Below are positions 31,361-42,200 of a DNA stretch of 64,000 nt, one piece after another. The notes beneath the pieces are model-generated. The model saw only the letters and a list, made by a program, of their open reading frames with translations. It did no database searches and had not been told where the DNA came from. Every line of letters starts with the position of its first letter. Position 1 is the stretch's first letter. The position numbers and the translations under genes are program-made. The DNA is from Martensiomyces pterosporus (taxonomy: Eukaryota; Kickxellomycota; Kickxellomycetes; Kickxellales; Kickxellaceae): positions 1 to 64,000 of the forward strand of contig MU603994.1 of NCBI GenBank assembly GCA_025201845.1. Reading direction: 5' to 3'.

Positions 31361-32554
31361 CTACTTGTCATCGCCCGGTGTGCGTCTCCGCCTCACAGTG
31401 TTCCCCAGCCGGTCTTGCTCAATGATGTAATTGTCGTCGTCGTCGCTGTTGTCGTCGTCGACTTGTTCGTCGCCACTGGCTTTGTCTTCGTTGTCGCTTT
31501 CGTCGTTCCCCTCGTCGTCGGAATAAACAAACTCTTCATCGCTGGGCTGCTCGTCGCTTTCCTCGGCTTCGCTGCCTTCATTCTTGCGTTCGCCCAGCTC
31601 TTCCATGTACGTTTCAAGCTGTGACTGGTCTTTCTTTGTAAAGCCGCTGGCAGCCACCTGCACATCGAGGTCAAACTCCTTGTTGGCGTCAAGCCTGAAC
31701 TTTGGGTAAAGCACGCTCTCGTAGCCAAAGCGACGCTTGAAGAAGGTGCGGATGCAATCGACATCGCGGTTGAAGTAGTACTCTGCATTGGCGTGCGAGG
31801 TGGAGACCATCTGCGGGAAGTCGATGAGAATCGGCGTGCCGTCTTCCTGCAGCAGGATGTTGAATTCGTTAAAGTCGCCGTGGATCAAGCCGTACTTTGC
31901 CAGCCTGACAATAAGCTCCATCAGCCTGGAGTACAGCTTTCCGGGCTCTCCGACCTCGTCGATTTGGCGCAGCGGGAACGCATCTACCAAGCCCATCACC
32001 ACGCAGTGGCGGTTCTGGTCGATTGGCGTTGGGACTGGGAACCCGTGCTCGTGCAAAACCTTCATGAATGCAAACTCCTTCATGGCCGAGAGGCGCGACA
32101 TGTACATCCACGAGGGCGACTGGTCCTGTCTGAAGTAGTCTCTCTTCCTCTTCACATTTCTGAACGACTGACGGCCCAGTCTGTGGACCTTCAGGACAAC
32201 CTGCTCCTCGTTTTCGCCAGCAACCACGAAAATGTCAGACTCCTTTCCGACGCCAATCTGGTTTCCAACCGATACAACCGATCCGCGCTTGCTCAGGGTC
32301 TTCAGCGCCAAGTAGTCGTATCCCGCATAGATAAGCTTGTATCCGATATATTTGGAGTTTGTCTCGCTGGCAATCAGCTTGCGCTTGACAAGGTCGCTGA
32401 TATACCGGTTGACCCCGCCGCCGCGGATGTGAGATAGCTGGGCAATGAGCGGCGTAGGAACGATGTCGTGGTTGCGCGAGCCTACCTCGATGGCTGTCAG
32501 CACGCGGAAGTCCTCGTTGCTCATATATCGAAGTGCCTTTGCGTCGAGTCTCAT
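31361..32554 (-). CDS. RIO2: RIO2 atypical protein kinase/ATPase
   Basis: Required for late cytoplasmic maturation of the 40S ribosomal subunit (20S pre-rRNA processing). It has 397 residues in one exon. The N-terminal winged helix is MRLDAKALRYMSNEDFRVLT onward. The nucleotide loop is GNQIGVGKESDIFVVAG, the hinge is RHCVVMGLVDAFPL, the catalytic loop is HGDFNEFNIL and the metal-binding loop is LIDFPQMVSTSH. The C-terminal about 90 residues are extremely acidic, rich in Asp, Glu and Ser. The length is close to yeast Rio2 (425). The start aligns with family members. The gene diverges from the ERT1-like gene. Confidence 0.97.
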   Translation of the reverse strand: MRLDAKALRYMSNEDFRVLTAIEVGSRNHDIVPTPLIAQLSHIRGGGVNRYISDLVKRKLIASETNSKYIGYKLIYAGYDYLALKTLSKRGSVVSVGNQIGVGKESDIFVVAGENEEQVVLKVHRLGRQSFRNVKRKRDYFRQDQSPSWMYMSRLSAMKEFAFMKVLHEHGFPVPTPIDQNRHCVVMGLVDAFPLRQIDEVGEPGKLYSRLMELIVRLAKYGLIHGDFNEFNILLQEDGTPILIDFPQMVSTSHANAEYYFNRDVDCIRTFFKRRFGYESVLYPKFRLDANKEFDLDVQVAASGFTKKDQSQLETYMEELGERKNEGSEAEESDEQPSDEEFVYSDDEGNDESDNEDKASGDEQVDDDNSDDDDNYIIEQDRLGNTVRRRRTPGDDK

Positions 32555-33475
32555 TTTGCGTCAATTTCCTTAATATTCGAGTATTTGGTGTGGCCAAGGA
32601 GAATACGAAAGGCAGGAAGCGGCTGTGTAGACAGCAGCAGAGAGTTTTGGAGCGTTTTTCTTTTTGCCTCTTTGGTGCATGGGGCAGGAGAAAATTATTT
32701 CCATCCTGAAAGCAATGCCGCTCGGTTCGGCTCCTCTGCGTGGATGTGAACCGGTGCGGCTATGAAGCATGGGCTGAACGAGACACCACTGGGACCTAGG
32801 AGACACGTCTGCCATGTCCTTTGCTCAAGGATCAGACAAGGCACCAGGAGCACCGCATGGAAATGAGGGAGAATGGCTTGGCAGGGGCGCTACACGGCGA
32901 GTAATGCAATGAGCAGCAGAGGGCATTGAAGCACAGTGTCCTTATGCTGGTGGACGGCCTGAAAAGGCGCGGATTCGTATGCAAACCCCCGCACTCAGTC
33001 CCTATTCCCACAGGCAGCATATGCGCGCATGTCGCTTTTAGCTGGGCCGTTGGTGCTGCACATGTGGACATCCTGTGCATGCGCAACATGGCCTGGAGCT
33101 CGCCGTACATCTTCGTGGCCGACGCAAAATGGATCAATGTGCGTAGAGACAAATAAAACACATCGCGGAATTCGCCGCGCCAGAAAGACCCAGCTCGCTG
33201 ACCATCTTCTTGCTCCATATATGGGCTCGGGCAGCTGGAAACATGGTCCAAGGATAGCAGGGCGTTCTAATAATAAACCAAGCGTGCGTGCTTTTCAACA
33301 AAGGTTCCCTCACAGATGCGCATGTGCCCACAGGATAAAAGCGCGCCTGGAAAATAAGGGCTCCATGTTTGGCCCAGCCGCTGTTTTGGCAGCACTCCTT
33401 TTCCCTTCTCTCTTGCGCGTGATTTTGTCTTTTCCCCCCTTTATTCCTCTGCTCTAGCTCCAGCACTAGCTTCAA
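32555..33475. promoter_or_regulatory. Divergent intergenic region RIO2 / ERT1-like
   Basis: This 921-base interval lies between outward-facing starts. The part next to the ERT1-like gene is pyrimidine-rich (33395-33465). A 139-codon minus-strand open frame at 32832-33251 has no recognisable family. Nothing else is supported. Confidence 0.5.
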
Positions 33476-35767
33476 ATGAGTGAACTATCCCTGCACAGCA
33501 GCGAGCCCGACCCTGGCCGCAAAAAGAAGGCGGGGGCAGGCCGTGTAAAGCGACAAAAGGTTTCAAAGGGTAAGGCCTGTATAGTGCACCAGTGGCTGTT
33601 GCTGCCACGCCCGCTATCGTTCTATCTAGCAGGCTCCACCATTCCTCCACAGCTGCTACTGTCCCTGTCTGCCTCCAGCCATTGTGTCCATTTCTCCGAC
33701 CCTTTCTCCGACCCTTTCTCCGCTCCCTCAGCAAAGTGCGGCGTCATATGGCTGTATCAGTCATGTATGCGTCATGGCAAACGAGCATATGGGCAAACGA
33801 GCATACTGGCTAGCGAGCATACTGGCTAACGGCACAGTCAGCTTGCTTGACTCTATACCGTCACACTCCACTCTTAATAAAGTGTAATAGCGTGCGTGTT
33901 CTGCCAGCGCTCACACATGTCGTGCGACGATGAAAGGCCCTGCCAGCGGTGCATTAAGCGAAATATCTCTCATCTGTGCAGAGATAAAGAACCTGCCGCG
34001 AGCGAGAGCAGCGGCGACAGCCGCAAAAAAGCAAAGCATAGCGGCGACATTGAGGCCGCAGGCACGTCGACAGCAGCCTTGGAGCCAGACGCTGGGCCGA
34101 TTGGCATCTCGGCCTTGACCAGTAGCACCGTCAGTGACCGCGCAGCACACAGCCGGGCCTCCGCCCTGTCTGTTAGCACAGAGCCAGCAGTGCTTCCTGC
34201 GATTGCTCCTGCTCACCCATCGATCATGTCACAGGGGACGATGGCCACCCCGGCAGCCGTCCCGCTCCACACCGATAGAGCTGCCAGCCTTCCCGGGATC
34301 GACATGGCACATACGTATATAGGCAAGCCAGACAGCTCTGCCCGAAATCCCAACTTGCCGCCAGCAGCATCGGTTCTTTCTGGGAACAGCCCGCTTGGGC
34401 AGATTGGGCTGTCCCAGAATGCATCCAGACCACATGCGGATGGTGCCAGAGCTGGCGGCGAAGCAGGGGGGCCTGCGCGCGCACCCAAAAACGCAGGCTT
34501 TGACAGCAACTCGTTTTTATTCTTTGGCAATGATGTCGCAAGCAACGAGTTCTCTGCGCTCAACGAGTTCTTGGAGAGCCTCCAGCGAGGCGTGCGTGGA
34601 GCGGACAGACTTGGTCCCGAGGCCCGGCTGAGCAACCCGCCAAGTGGCTCTCCATCGGCACCACCGAGCATCCCGAATGCTGGCTCTCCACCCGTCGAGT
34701 CATTCCACCAAGGGCTGCAGCCTCCAATTGGTAGTATACAGCCGCCGCTGCCACCACCACCACCACAGCAGCAGCAGCAGCAGCAGCAGCAGCAAGCGTC
34801 CCCAGTTGCTAGCAGCAACGGCGGCAGCATTCAGCCTGGCGGTGGCATGCCTGGCGCTGATACTGGCATTGGCACTGGCAGCCATGACCAGCAGCCGCGT
34901 GTTGCTCACCACCAAACTCGAACACACTGCTTGCCAACCATCACCCAGTTGATGACAAACAATGCTGGAGAGGGCGTCACTCAGACTGAGCGCTTCCTGC
35001 TGACTGCTGCCGACCCAAACGACGGCACGTCAGAGGACAAGCTGCGGCAGATTATAAATGCCAAATACGAGGCTGGGTTCCTCAAGCCCTACAACTACGT
35101 GAACAGTTACACGCGAATGCAGCGGTTCATGGAGACGAACATCAGCAGACCAAACATCATCCGGATTCTCGAGGTGCTCAACACATTCCGGCCAACGTTC
35201 CGCACCATTGCTCAATCCCTGACTGACATTGACTTGCTGCTTGTTGAGGAGGGCTTTGAAAGGCTTCTTTTGGACTATGACAACGTGTTCAACTCGTTTG
35301 GTGTGCCCGCATGTCTCTGGCGCAGAACTGGCGAAATATACAAGGCCAACCGGGAGTTTGCGGATCTGGTCGGCGTGCCGCTGTCATACTTCCATGAGGG
35401 CAAGGTCTGCATCTACGAGCTGATGACTGAGAGCTCGACCGTCAACTACTGGGAAAAGTATGGCGAAATCGCGTTTGATGCCACGCAGAAGGCTGTCCTC
35501 ACATCGTGCATACTGCAGACTGCTGCGTCAGTGCGCACAATGGTCCACAGCAACGCAGAGAAGGGCTTGGGCGACTCGCGCGCAATGTCCAGCTCCAGCA
35601 TTGCACTGAAAATCGGCGGTCTTGCTGACCAGCCGTCGCCATCTCAGCCCGGCCGCCCTGTTCGCTGCTGCTTCTCATTCACTCTTCGGCGCGACAAGTA
35701 CAAGATCCCGCTTGCCATTGCAGGCAACTTCATGCCCATTCAAGCACAGGGCCAGTCTCTGGCTTAG
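33476..35767 (+). CDS. ERT1: ERT1/AcuK-type Zn2Cys6 transcription factor with PAS-like domain
   Basis: A probable activator of gluconeogenesis and non-fermentable carbon genes, by family. Exons are 33476-33569 and 33891-35767, giving 656 residues. The junction rebuilds the zinc cluster: basic KRQKVSK, then ACVFCQRSHMSC, DDERPCQRC and KRNISHLC (Cys 33, 36, 43, 49, 52, 61). The QRSH spacing is like AcuK/AcuM and RDS2 proteins. The middle is disordered with a Pro then Gln tract (CAG run from 34766). The C-terminal 180 residues (about 474-650) match the ERT1 PAS-like region: FERLLLDYDNVFNSFGVPA, LWRRTGEIYKANREFADLVG and IPLAIAGNFMPI. The intron (321 bases, GTAAGG to TAG) contains two tandem repeats. 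The exact target genes cannot be read from sequence. Confidence 0.9.
33691..33823. repeat. Two tandem repeat blocks inside the ERT1-like intron
   Basis: At 33691-33726 a 12-base unit (tttctccgaccc) occurs three times, the last copy variant. At 33776-33823 a 16-base unit (ggcaaacgagcatact and variants) occurs three times, with a degenerate fourth. Both lie inside the single intron of the zinc-cluster gene. Confidence 0.85.
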
Positions 35768-35946
35768 CATTGGTAGCTGATGGCACAGCAAAATCGATTA
35801 TAATTCTCCACGCAAAAGCCAGCAGCCCGTTGTTTCCCACAGGTTTTGAATCGTGCTTCGCCGCTCTTCTTCATCTCTTGCCGCTTGTTGAAATTCTGCT
35901 TTTGCCTCTGCGTTGTATCCACACCTCTATTGCTAGCATTCTCTAA

Positions 35947-36498
35947 ATGGCAGACTTTGTAAAGCTTTTGGCACTGAGCCTCGTTGCCAGCGGTGCCTCT
36001 GAGGCGATTTCTTACTACCTGGTGTACCGCACGGAGCAGTTCCAGCACCTTAAGCAGAGCATTGTTCGGAATGAGGTCAAGCTGGATGAGGAGAAGCGCG
36101 CAACAACCGGAAACGCACAGCGCAGACAGCGCCGTATCGAGAGCATCGAGGCGCAGCTGTCCTCCACACGCAGCAAGGCTGGCAGCCTACAGCTCCGGTG
36201 CACGCTGATTGTTGGTGTTATTCAGCTGCTTGTCATTTACCAAGTGAACTCCATCTTTGGCTCAGCGCCCGTTGGCACTCTGCCCTTTGAGCCGCTGAGC
36301 ATGTTCCGTAGTCTGACGCACAGGGGGCTTCCCGAGGACAGCCCGAGCAACGCCTGCTCCGCGACGTTTGTCTTTGTCCTTGGCGGACTGGTGTTCAAGT
36401 CGCTGATCGACAGGTCTCTTCAGCTGGGCATTCCAAAGGGCAGCTCGCTGCCAAAGTGGGTTACTAACCCGGAGGACGTCATTGGCGGCAAGAAGTAG
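35947..36498 (+). CDS. TMCO1: TMCO1-type ER calcium-load-activated channel / translocon-associated protein
   Basis: An ER membrane protein of the DUF106/Oxa1 superfamily. In animals it forms a calcium-release channel and joins the multipass translocon with CCDC47. It has 183 residues. TM1 plus the YRT motif is SLVASGASEAISYYLVYRTE, followed by a charged coiled coil (KLDEEKRATTG onward to about 80). A second hydrophobic segment is CTLIVGVIQLLVIYQVNSIF, then LPFEPLSMFRSLTHRGL, the family signature, and a third hydrophobic segment SATFVFVLGGLVF. The length equals the animal protein (188). It is absent from S. cerevisiae, so it suggests an early-diverging fungus. It is head-to-tail with ERT1 and convergent with IMP4. 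Confidence 0.93.
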   Translation: MADFVKLLALSLVASGASEAISYYLVYRTEQFQHLKQSIVRNEVKLDEEKRATTGNAQRRQRRIESIEAQLSSTRSKAGSLQLRCTLIVGVIQLLVIYQVNSIFGSAPVGTLPFEPLSMFRSLTHRGLPEDSPSNACSATFVFVLGGLVFKSLIDRSLQLGIPKGSSLPKWVTNPEDVIGGKK

Positions 36499-36692
36499 AG
36501 CAAAGGAGGAGCTTTAGCGAAGCTTGTCGCTTCACCGCCCCTCTGCTTTTCGTTCTTTAGCTGGGCGCTTTCAGCTCAAAACAAGGAGTAGACATCAAAA
36601 GATCTGACTGACCACGGCAGGTAGATAGTGTGTGCTCTTCTTTCTGGCATATGTGTACTGACAGCTGCGGCTGGAAAAGAAAAGTGTGGGGT

Positions 36693-37672
36693 TTAAAGCA
36701 GGTCTCTCTTTCGCGACGTTCTCTGGTACGTCCGAAGAACCCACTCCTTGTCGGCGTCGGGCATGTCGACGGTGCCCAGGCGGATCTCGTACGGCCGCAT
36801 CTCGAAGCGGGGGCCGACCTCGGCGAGCTGGACTTCATTGTGGCCGCTCTTGGCATATACATGGTGGCGGAAAGAGATGAAGTCGCTGTCGTTGGCGAAT
36901 GTCATGACGCGCTTCGAATCGGGCTTGGGCACAGGGAAGAGATACTTCAGCACGCTCTTGATGCGGTTGCCCAGGTTCGAATTGAAGTTCTCAAAGATCA
37001 GATGGGGGAATGCCTCCGAGATGTTGCCCTGGTCCTTGATGTCATGGCGCAGAACCACGTTGTACAGGGTGAAGTGCACGGTGGGGCCATATGGGAAATG
37101 GCTGACGATCATGCCGTCGGGCTGGCCGCGAGTCTCGTGGAGAATTACCAGGTCTGTGACCTCGTTGGCCTTGCATGTGTCGACAATCTCGCTGACAATG
37201 TAGTTGCCACGGTTGATGCGCTGCGAGCTCGGCACCACCAGGCGCATCTCCTTTGCAAACTGCTGCAGTCGCGAGCTGGGGTCGCGAGAGGTTGTGATGA
37301 CCACCTTTGGGTCGTAGATTCCAGCGCGCGCATACTCGTCGTCCTGTGTTGATCCAGCGTCCTGCTGCGCTTCGTCAAATCTAAGCGCCCGGTTTAGTTC
37401 CTCTGCTTCGTTTTGCAGCTCTGTTGGGATCGGCTTTCCATCACGAAGCGCCTCCTTCAGCTGCTGCTTCTTCTCAAACGTCTGCCGCTCCTGCACCTCG
37501 AGCGACTTTTTGTATAGGTATTCGCGTCTAAGTCTGGCTTGGCGGCGGAGCTACACGGTTAGGCGGAGCAAAGGAGAAAGCGTGTGCATTAGGCCATGCC
37601 GATAGCAGCGGCGACACAAGTGTCGGTGCGTCCGCAGTTCGTCGACAGAGGGAGACGGGGCCTGCTTACCAT
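36693..37672 (-). CDS. IMP4: IMP4, U3 snoRNP Brix-domain protein
   Basis: A component of the small-subunit processome (with Imp3 and Mpp10) that helps pair U3 snoRNA with pre-rRNA. The main exon 37550-36693 begins LRRQARLRREYLYKKSLEVQ, which matches the yeast start M-LRRQARERREYLY after its first Met. The initiator is supplied by a one-codon exon at 37672-37670 (ATG then gtaagc), with a 119-base intron ending in TAG. The total is 286 residues, close to yeast (290). Brix-domain blocks include VVITTSRDPSSRLQQFAKEM, RGNYIVSEIVDTCKANEVTD, ISEAFPHLIFENFNS and EVGPRFEMRPYEIRLGTVDM. The gene is convergent with TMCO1 and divergent from the C9orf85-like gene. Confidence 0.95.
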
Positions 37673-38054
37673 TGTTGCCTGTTTGTTCGGTCTGCAGCGG
37701 CGGCGGTATATATACTGGGGATCAAAATGTATGAGCAAGGCAAGCAGAGTATAGATTGCGAGTTGAAGAAAGCCAAAGTACCATAGACACTGAAGCTGCG
37801 CTCGGCAGAACGGTGCTCAAGTCGCTCGCTCTTTTCCTCGCCAGCTGAAGAAAGAATTTTTTGAAGCGAGCCGCGCGCCGCTGCCGAGCCGCTGCAGCTT
37901 GAGCGAAAAAAAGAAAAAAAAACTGGCATGCCCAAGCTGGCCTCTGCACTCAAAAGCCTTGATTCCTCCAACGCCCTCTGCTCAGGCTTGCTCAGCTTTG
38001 GCACCCCTCTTTCCATTTGCAATATTGCAGCTTCACACACACAAGGCCTCGGAC
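37673..38054. promoter_or_regulatory. Divergent intergenic region IMP4 / C9orf85-like
   Basis: A 382-base shared upstream region with an A-rich patch at 37907-37922. No specific site can be assigned. Confidence 0.45.
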
Positions 38055-38627
38055 ATGTCCCAGAAAATATCCACGCGCGGCTCGGGGGCCAAGAAGGGCG
38101 CTCAAAAGTACCAGAACTCATTTGCCTACACACACAACAAGAGCTCCAAAAAAACGCAAACGATCCTCGCTCTGCCGGTCGACGGGCTTTGCCAGCGGTG
38201 CACTGATGTGGTTTTGTGGCGGAAGCAGTACCGCAAGTACAAGCAGCTGACAGCAGCCAAAAAGTGCGTCTCTTGCCAGCTGAAGAAGGTCAAAAAGGCC
38301 TACCACGTTCTGTGCGATGACTGTGCCGCCGACAAGGGAGTCTGCGCAAAGTGCATGGAGAAGGCTCAGATCGTGGAGGGCCACAAGCCAAAGACTAGCC
38401 AGGAGGTCCTCAAGGAGGAGCAGGACCTCGAGCAGAAGCTGGCCGGCATGCGCGAGCGCCAGAGGAGATCGTATCTCAGAAAGCTGGAGCGCGGAGACAT
38501 CGAGGCTGGCGACATCCCTGACGCTGGCGACGACGACGACAGCGACTTTGACTTTACAGATAGCGAGGAAGAGAGTGGCGGGGATGAGGACGACGAAGAT
38601 GGCGTCGGTGCCAAGAGCAGTGCTTAG
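38055..38627 (+). CDS. C9orf85-like (DUF2039) cysteine-rich protein
   Basis: A 190-residue single-exon protein of unknown function. It opens STRGSGAKKGAQKYQNSFAY, a basic start typical of the C9orf85/DUF2039 family. Four CxxC pairs follow (CQRC, CVSC, CDDC, CAKC) in the spacing expected of a small zinc-binding domain between about residues 50 and 110, with LPVDGLCQRCTDVVLWRKQY a conserved block. The C-terminal 40 residues are an acidic Asp/Glu/Ser tail. The frame is open upstream to 37899, but the MSQKIS start matches the family. Function in animals is also undetermined; the basic start and acidic tail suggest a nucleic-acid or ribosome setting, which is speculation. Confidence 0.85.
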   Translation: MSQKISTRGSGAKKGAQKYQNSFAYTHNKSSKKTQTILALPVDGLCQRCTDVVLWRKQYRKYKQLTAAKKCVSCQLKKVKKAYHVLCDDCAADKGVCAKCMEKAQIVEGHKPKTSQEVLKEEQDLEQKLAGMRERQRRSYLRKLERGDIEAGDIPDAGDDDDSDFDFTDSEEESGGDEDDEDGVGAKSSA

Positions 38628-39270
38628 TCTATTTATGCTTGGTCTGGCGTGTGCTCCGTACATCCCGCTACTCTGCCAAACTGCCATTCTAATACATGCA
38701 TGCAGAAGCAGCAGCACAAAGAACACACGATTCACATGCAAGCAACAAGTGCCAGTGCTGCGTATGGAGCGTATATTTGGCAGGCGATCGGAGGCCGCCA
38801 TCTACTAGTGCTACAGGGCAGCAGCGGCACTGGTGCTACCCGCTTTGTTCTTGTGCGGTTAATGGGCTGGCAGAAAGACCCCACGCGCCACACAGACAAG
38901 CAGCACAACCACGGCCTGGTGCATTTTGGTTGTCTCTGCAGGCCCCCTTCTTTTTTCCCTTTTTCTCCTTTGTAGCGTTGTTCGGTCTCTTGTTTGCTTC
39001 TCTACTGCCATACCCTCCACCTTCCACCTTTCTCTCCACCATTGCCACTGCTGCTGCCACTGCTGCCACCACTGCTGCTGCCACTGCAGCTCGTCAAAAC
39101 CACCGCCGCGTCTCCTTACACTGTTTGCTCAGAGCGCGTGGGACTCGTGCCTTCATTTCCCCGCTCTGATTTCCAATCTTGCTTTTTGTTTCTTCTTCTT
39201 CCTGGCTCTTTTCTCCATTTCTCAAAACCAATCGAGTCTTCCTCTTGCATTGGCATCCGCGCAGAGAGAG
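38628..39270. other. Intergenic region and leader of RGP1
   Basis: A 643-base interval. From 38941 to 39240 it is strongly pyrimidine-rich, with an imperfect gctgctgccact repeat at 39047-39088. The RGP1 frame is open through this leader and would encode a hydrophobic Cys/His-rich peptide, but no ATG precedes it before 39271. Confidence 0.6.
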
Positions 39271-42200
39271 ATGGGGTTGACAATAACAGCCACTTTTGAG
39301 GAACATGGCATTTACTTTGCCGGGGACACGCTTGAATGCCACGTTAGATTCGCCAACGTGCGCACAACGCAAAAGCTCATTGACCGCAGCCCTCCTTCAT
39401 CGGCATTCGTCAAGGGCTCTCGCAGCGGAGTGGGAGGAGGAGGAGGAGGAGGAAGAGGGCACAGCGCCAGCAGGGCCTTCGCGCCAGGCCTGTCCGACGG
39501 GCCTAGGTCGGCGCTGGTCAAGCCATCTGGGCAGCCCCCTCTGTACCCAAACGGCCCGCACAGCGCCGATCGACTTGCTGGGAGTGACGCCTTTTTTCCG
39601 AATCTAGACGACACTTCGGAGTACTCGACACATTCAACGCCCGGCGGAAATAGCCTCCTGCAATACAGCAGTGCTGCAAATGGCGATGTCGGGGGCATTA
39701 AGCTGCAGGCTGCCCCGGTCAACCCACGCAAGAGCAATGCTGCTGTAGCTGAGTCGAAGCGCACAAGCAAAGCAAGTGCGCAGAGCTACAAGCGGCCGGG
39801 GCTCTCGGTCTTCCCATCGCTTGGAGAGAGCACGGGCATGCCAGCAGAGGTGTCGCCGCGCTTGGAGGCTACTGGCGCATACCGGGGCCCTGCAAGTCGA
39901 AGAACGAGCGTGTTCAGCGGTAAAGGTCCCAGCAGCGCGTGCGATGGCTGGACAGCGCAAAGCGAGCATGCTGCGGGGTATCAAGGCAGAAAGTCGCCCA
40001 TGCCGCCGCGCGACACTGACGGCACTCGCCAGGCTGCATCTTTGAAGTCCCAGCACATAGGCAACGGGCGAGGCACAGAGGGCGACAGAGTGCGTATAGA
40101 GTCTATTGGTGGCGACGCAAAGAACCAAGATGGCGGCGGCATATTCCCGCGCCTTAGCACATCGTCAGTGCTGAGCACTCCCTCAACAAGCCTCACATCG
40201 TGGCTCCCGTTTGGAGGAAAACAGCAGCGGCAGCAGCCCAAAACACTATATAGCAATGCCTTGAACGACGGCACTGCAAGCGATGCGGGCAGTGGCGGGC
40301 TCCTGGGGAGTCTGTGGCGGAACATATCGGGTGGGTCGAACCCACCCTCGCGACCAGCTACGCGTGCCGGGACTATTGTCGGAGACGAGTGCATGGAAAA
40401 GCTGGCGATTGGGTTTGCTGAGGCCTCAGGTAGCCTGACGTTGGCTCCGTCGTATATCAAGCCAGAGCAGATGGAGCTGCTGCTGATGCACAGCGGCACC
40501 AGCTACGGCGGTGGGGGCTCGGCCAAGGACTCTGCCGTTGGCGGAGGTATGGGCAGCTGGGTGCCGGCAAGCTCTACTGGACATAGTGGCCCAGGTGGGA
40601 GCCGTGCACAAAAGTCGATACCCTTGCTGATATCTTCGCCAACTGTCCTTTTCAGCGAGCTGGCCCTTGCGCCAGGCGAATCGCAGACGTTTTCTCTCAA
40701 AATCCAGCTGCCAAAGTCGCTTCCGCCATCGTTCAGAGGACGTGCTGCGCGCATCTCTTATGATCTTGTCATTGTAGCCAAACGGAGCATGCTCGAGTCC
40801 AGTGCCTATGTCGTCCGTATCCCGTTCCGCGTCCTTGCATCCGTGGGCCAGACTGGGGGTCCTGAGACTTTTAAGCTTGAGCGGCCTATTCGGATGCTGC
40901 CCAACCAGTCCAAGCTCACGTACCAGGAGCTGGCGTCTGTATCAACACCGCGGAACACCTCGCCCTATCTGCACGCTGACACACGAGAGGGGGAAGCGGC
41001 GGCAGCAGCAGCAGCGACAGCGGACGTGAGCGGGATGGAGATCCATGAGGGGGCGTCGGCACCCACAGCTGGCGACCTGAATAGCGCTGACAGTAAAGTG
41101 GAGGAGGGCCTTTGCAGGCAGCTCGCAGAGTCAGCGTTTTTGAGATCCATGCTAAAGCATGTCGATTCGGATGCTGGTGCTATGGAAGGAGCTGTCCCGT
41201 CTATCGAGTTTAGCGAGCAGAACAGCAAGTGTGGGAGGTCTAGCCAGGCAGAGTCCATGGGCGAGGTGTCAAAGCGCAATATCCAGGCGATCTGCCGAAG
41301 GAGGGCACCCGTGTCGTTCTCCCTCTCTCAAGGCGGCGGTTCGGTAGCCTCCGTCTGGCTGCCCAAGAGAGTGTACCAGCTGGGCGACATGGTGACGGGC
41401 AAGATCGAGTTTCATGCGACATCTATCCATGTCTACCAGGTGAGCATCTGGCTCGAGAGCGTCGAGGCTGTTGGAGGCCAGTTCTCCAACTACGACCCAG
41501 GCAGGACCGAGGAGCTGACACGAAGGGTGCATGCGGAGCACCACGAGTTTTGCCGCGGAACAGCCACCATGGGCTTTGCTCTCGCCTCGCTTCCTGGTGC
41601 GGCAGCCAGCTTTGCGTCGGCCATTGTGTCTAATACATGGCAGCTTCGCATCGAGCTGATCATCGGCATGCCCGATTCGCCAACCTGTGACCTCGCACTA
41701 AGCGCAGTGACCCCGTTCCCTCCCGCCAGACACCACCTACAGAGCAGGGCTGCCAGCGCTTCAAGGCATGCATCGGCGTTGCCGCTGACTCCGCAGCCGC
41801 AGCGAAGCGGGTTCTTTTCTGCAAGAAGGCACACAGTCAGCAGCGACAATAAGGAAAATGGGGCTAGCGCGCACCAGTCTGTGCCAGCAACTCCCTCAAC
41901 GCCGATGTCGGCAACCCTTACACCAGCGGATGTGAAGAGCCAGCCGAACGGCTTGGCAACCCGGCTGCGGTCGCCTACGGTCAGCGGCGGCAATGCGCAC
42001 CAGCTGCCATCTCCACACATCGTGGGCAGACCCAGCATGTTCTCCCACAGATCCGGGCAGCCGCCTCAGGCCAGCAGCAGAAGGCCGCCACCGCAGCCGC
42101 CTGCTGCTCTGGACACTGCCGCCGCTTCTGCTGGCGATGATGCCCTGAGCACTGGCTGGGGTGCAAAGGCTTTGTCCGCTGGTGGCAGCTCTCTTCCAAC

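Noticed and set aside
32832..33251. 139-codon minus-strand frame between RIO2 and the ERT1-like gene
   Set aside because: No recognisable motif, low-quality composition, and it lies in a shared promoter region.
38926..39270. Hydrophobic N-terminal extension of RGP1
   Set aside because: The frame is open but begins at TTG with no ATG, sits in a pyrimidine-rich leader, and the family starts at MGLTITATF.
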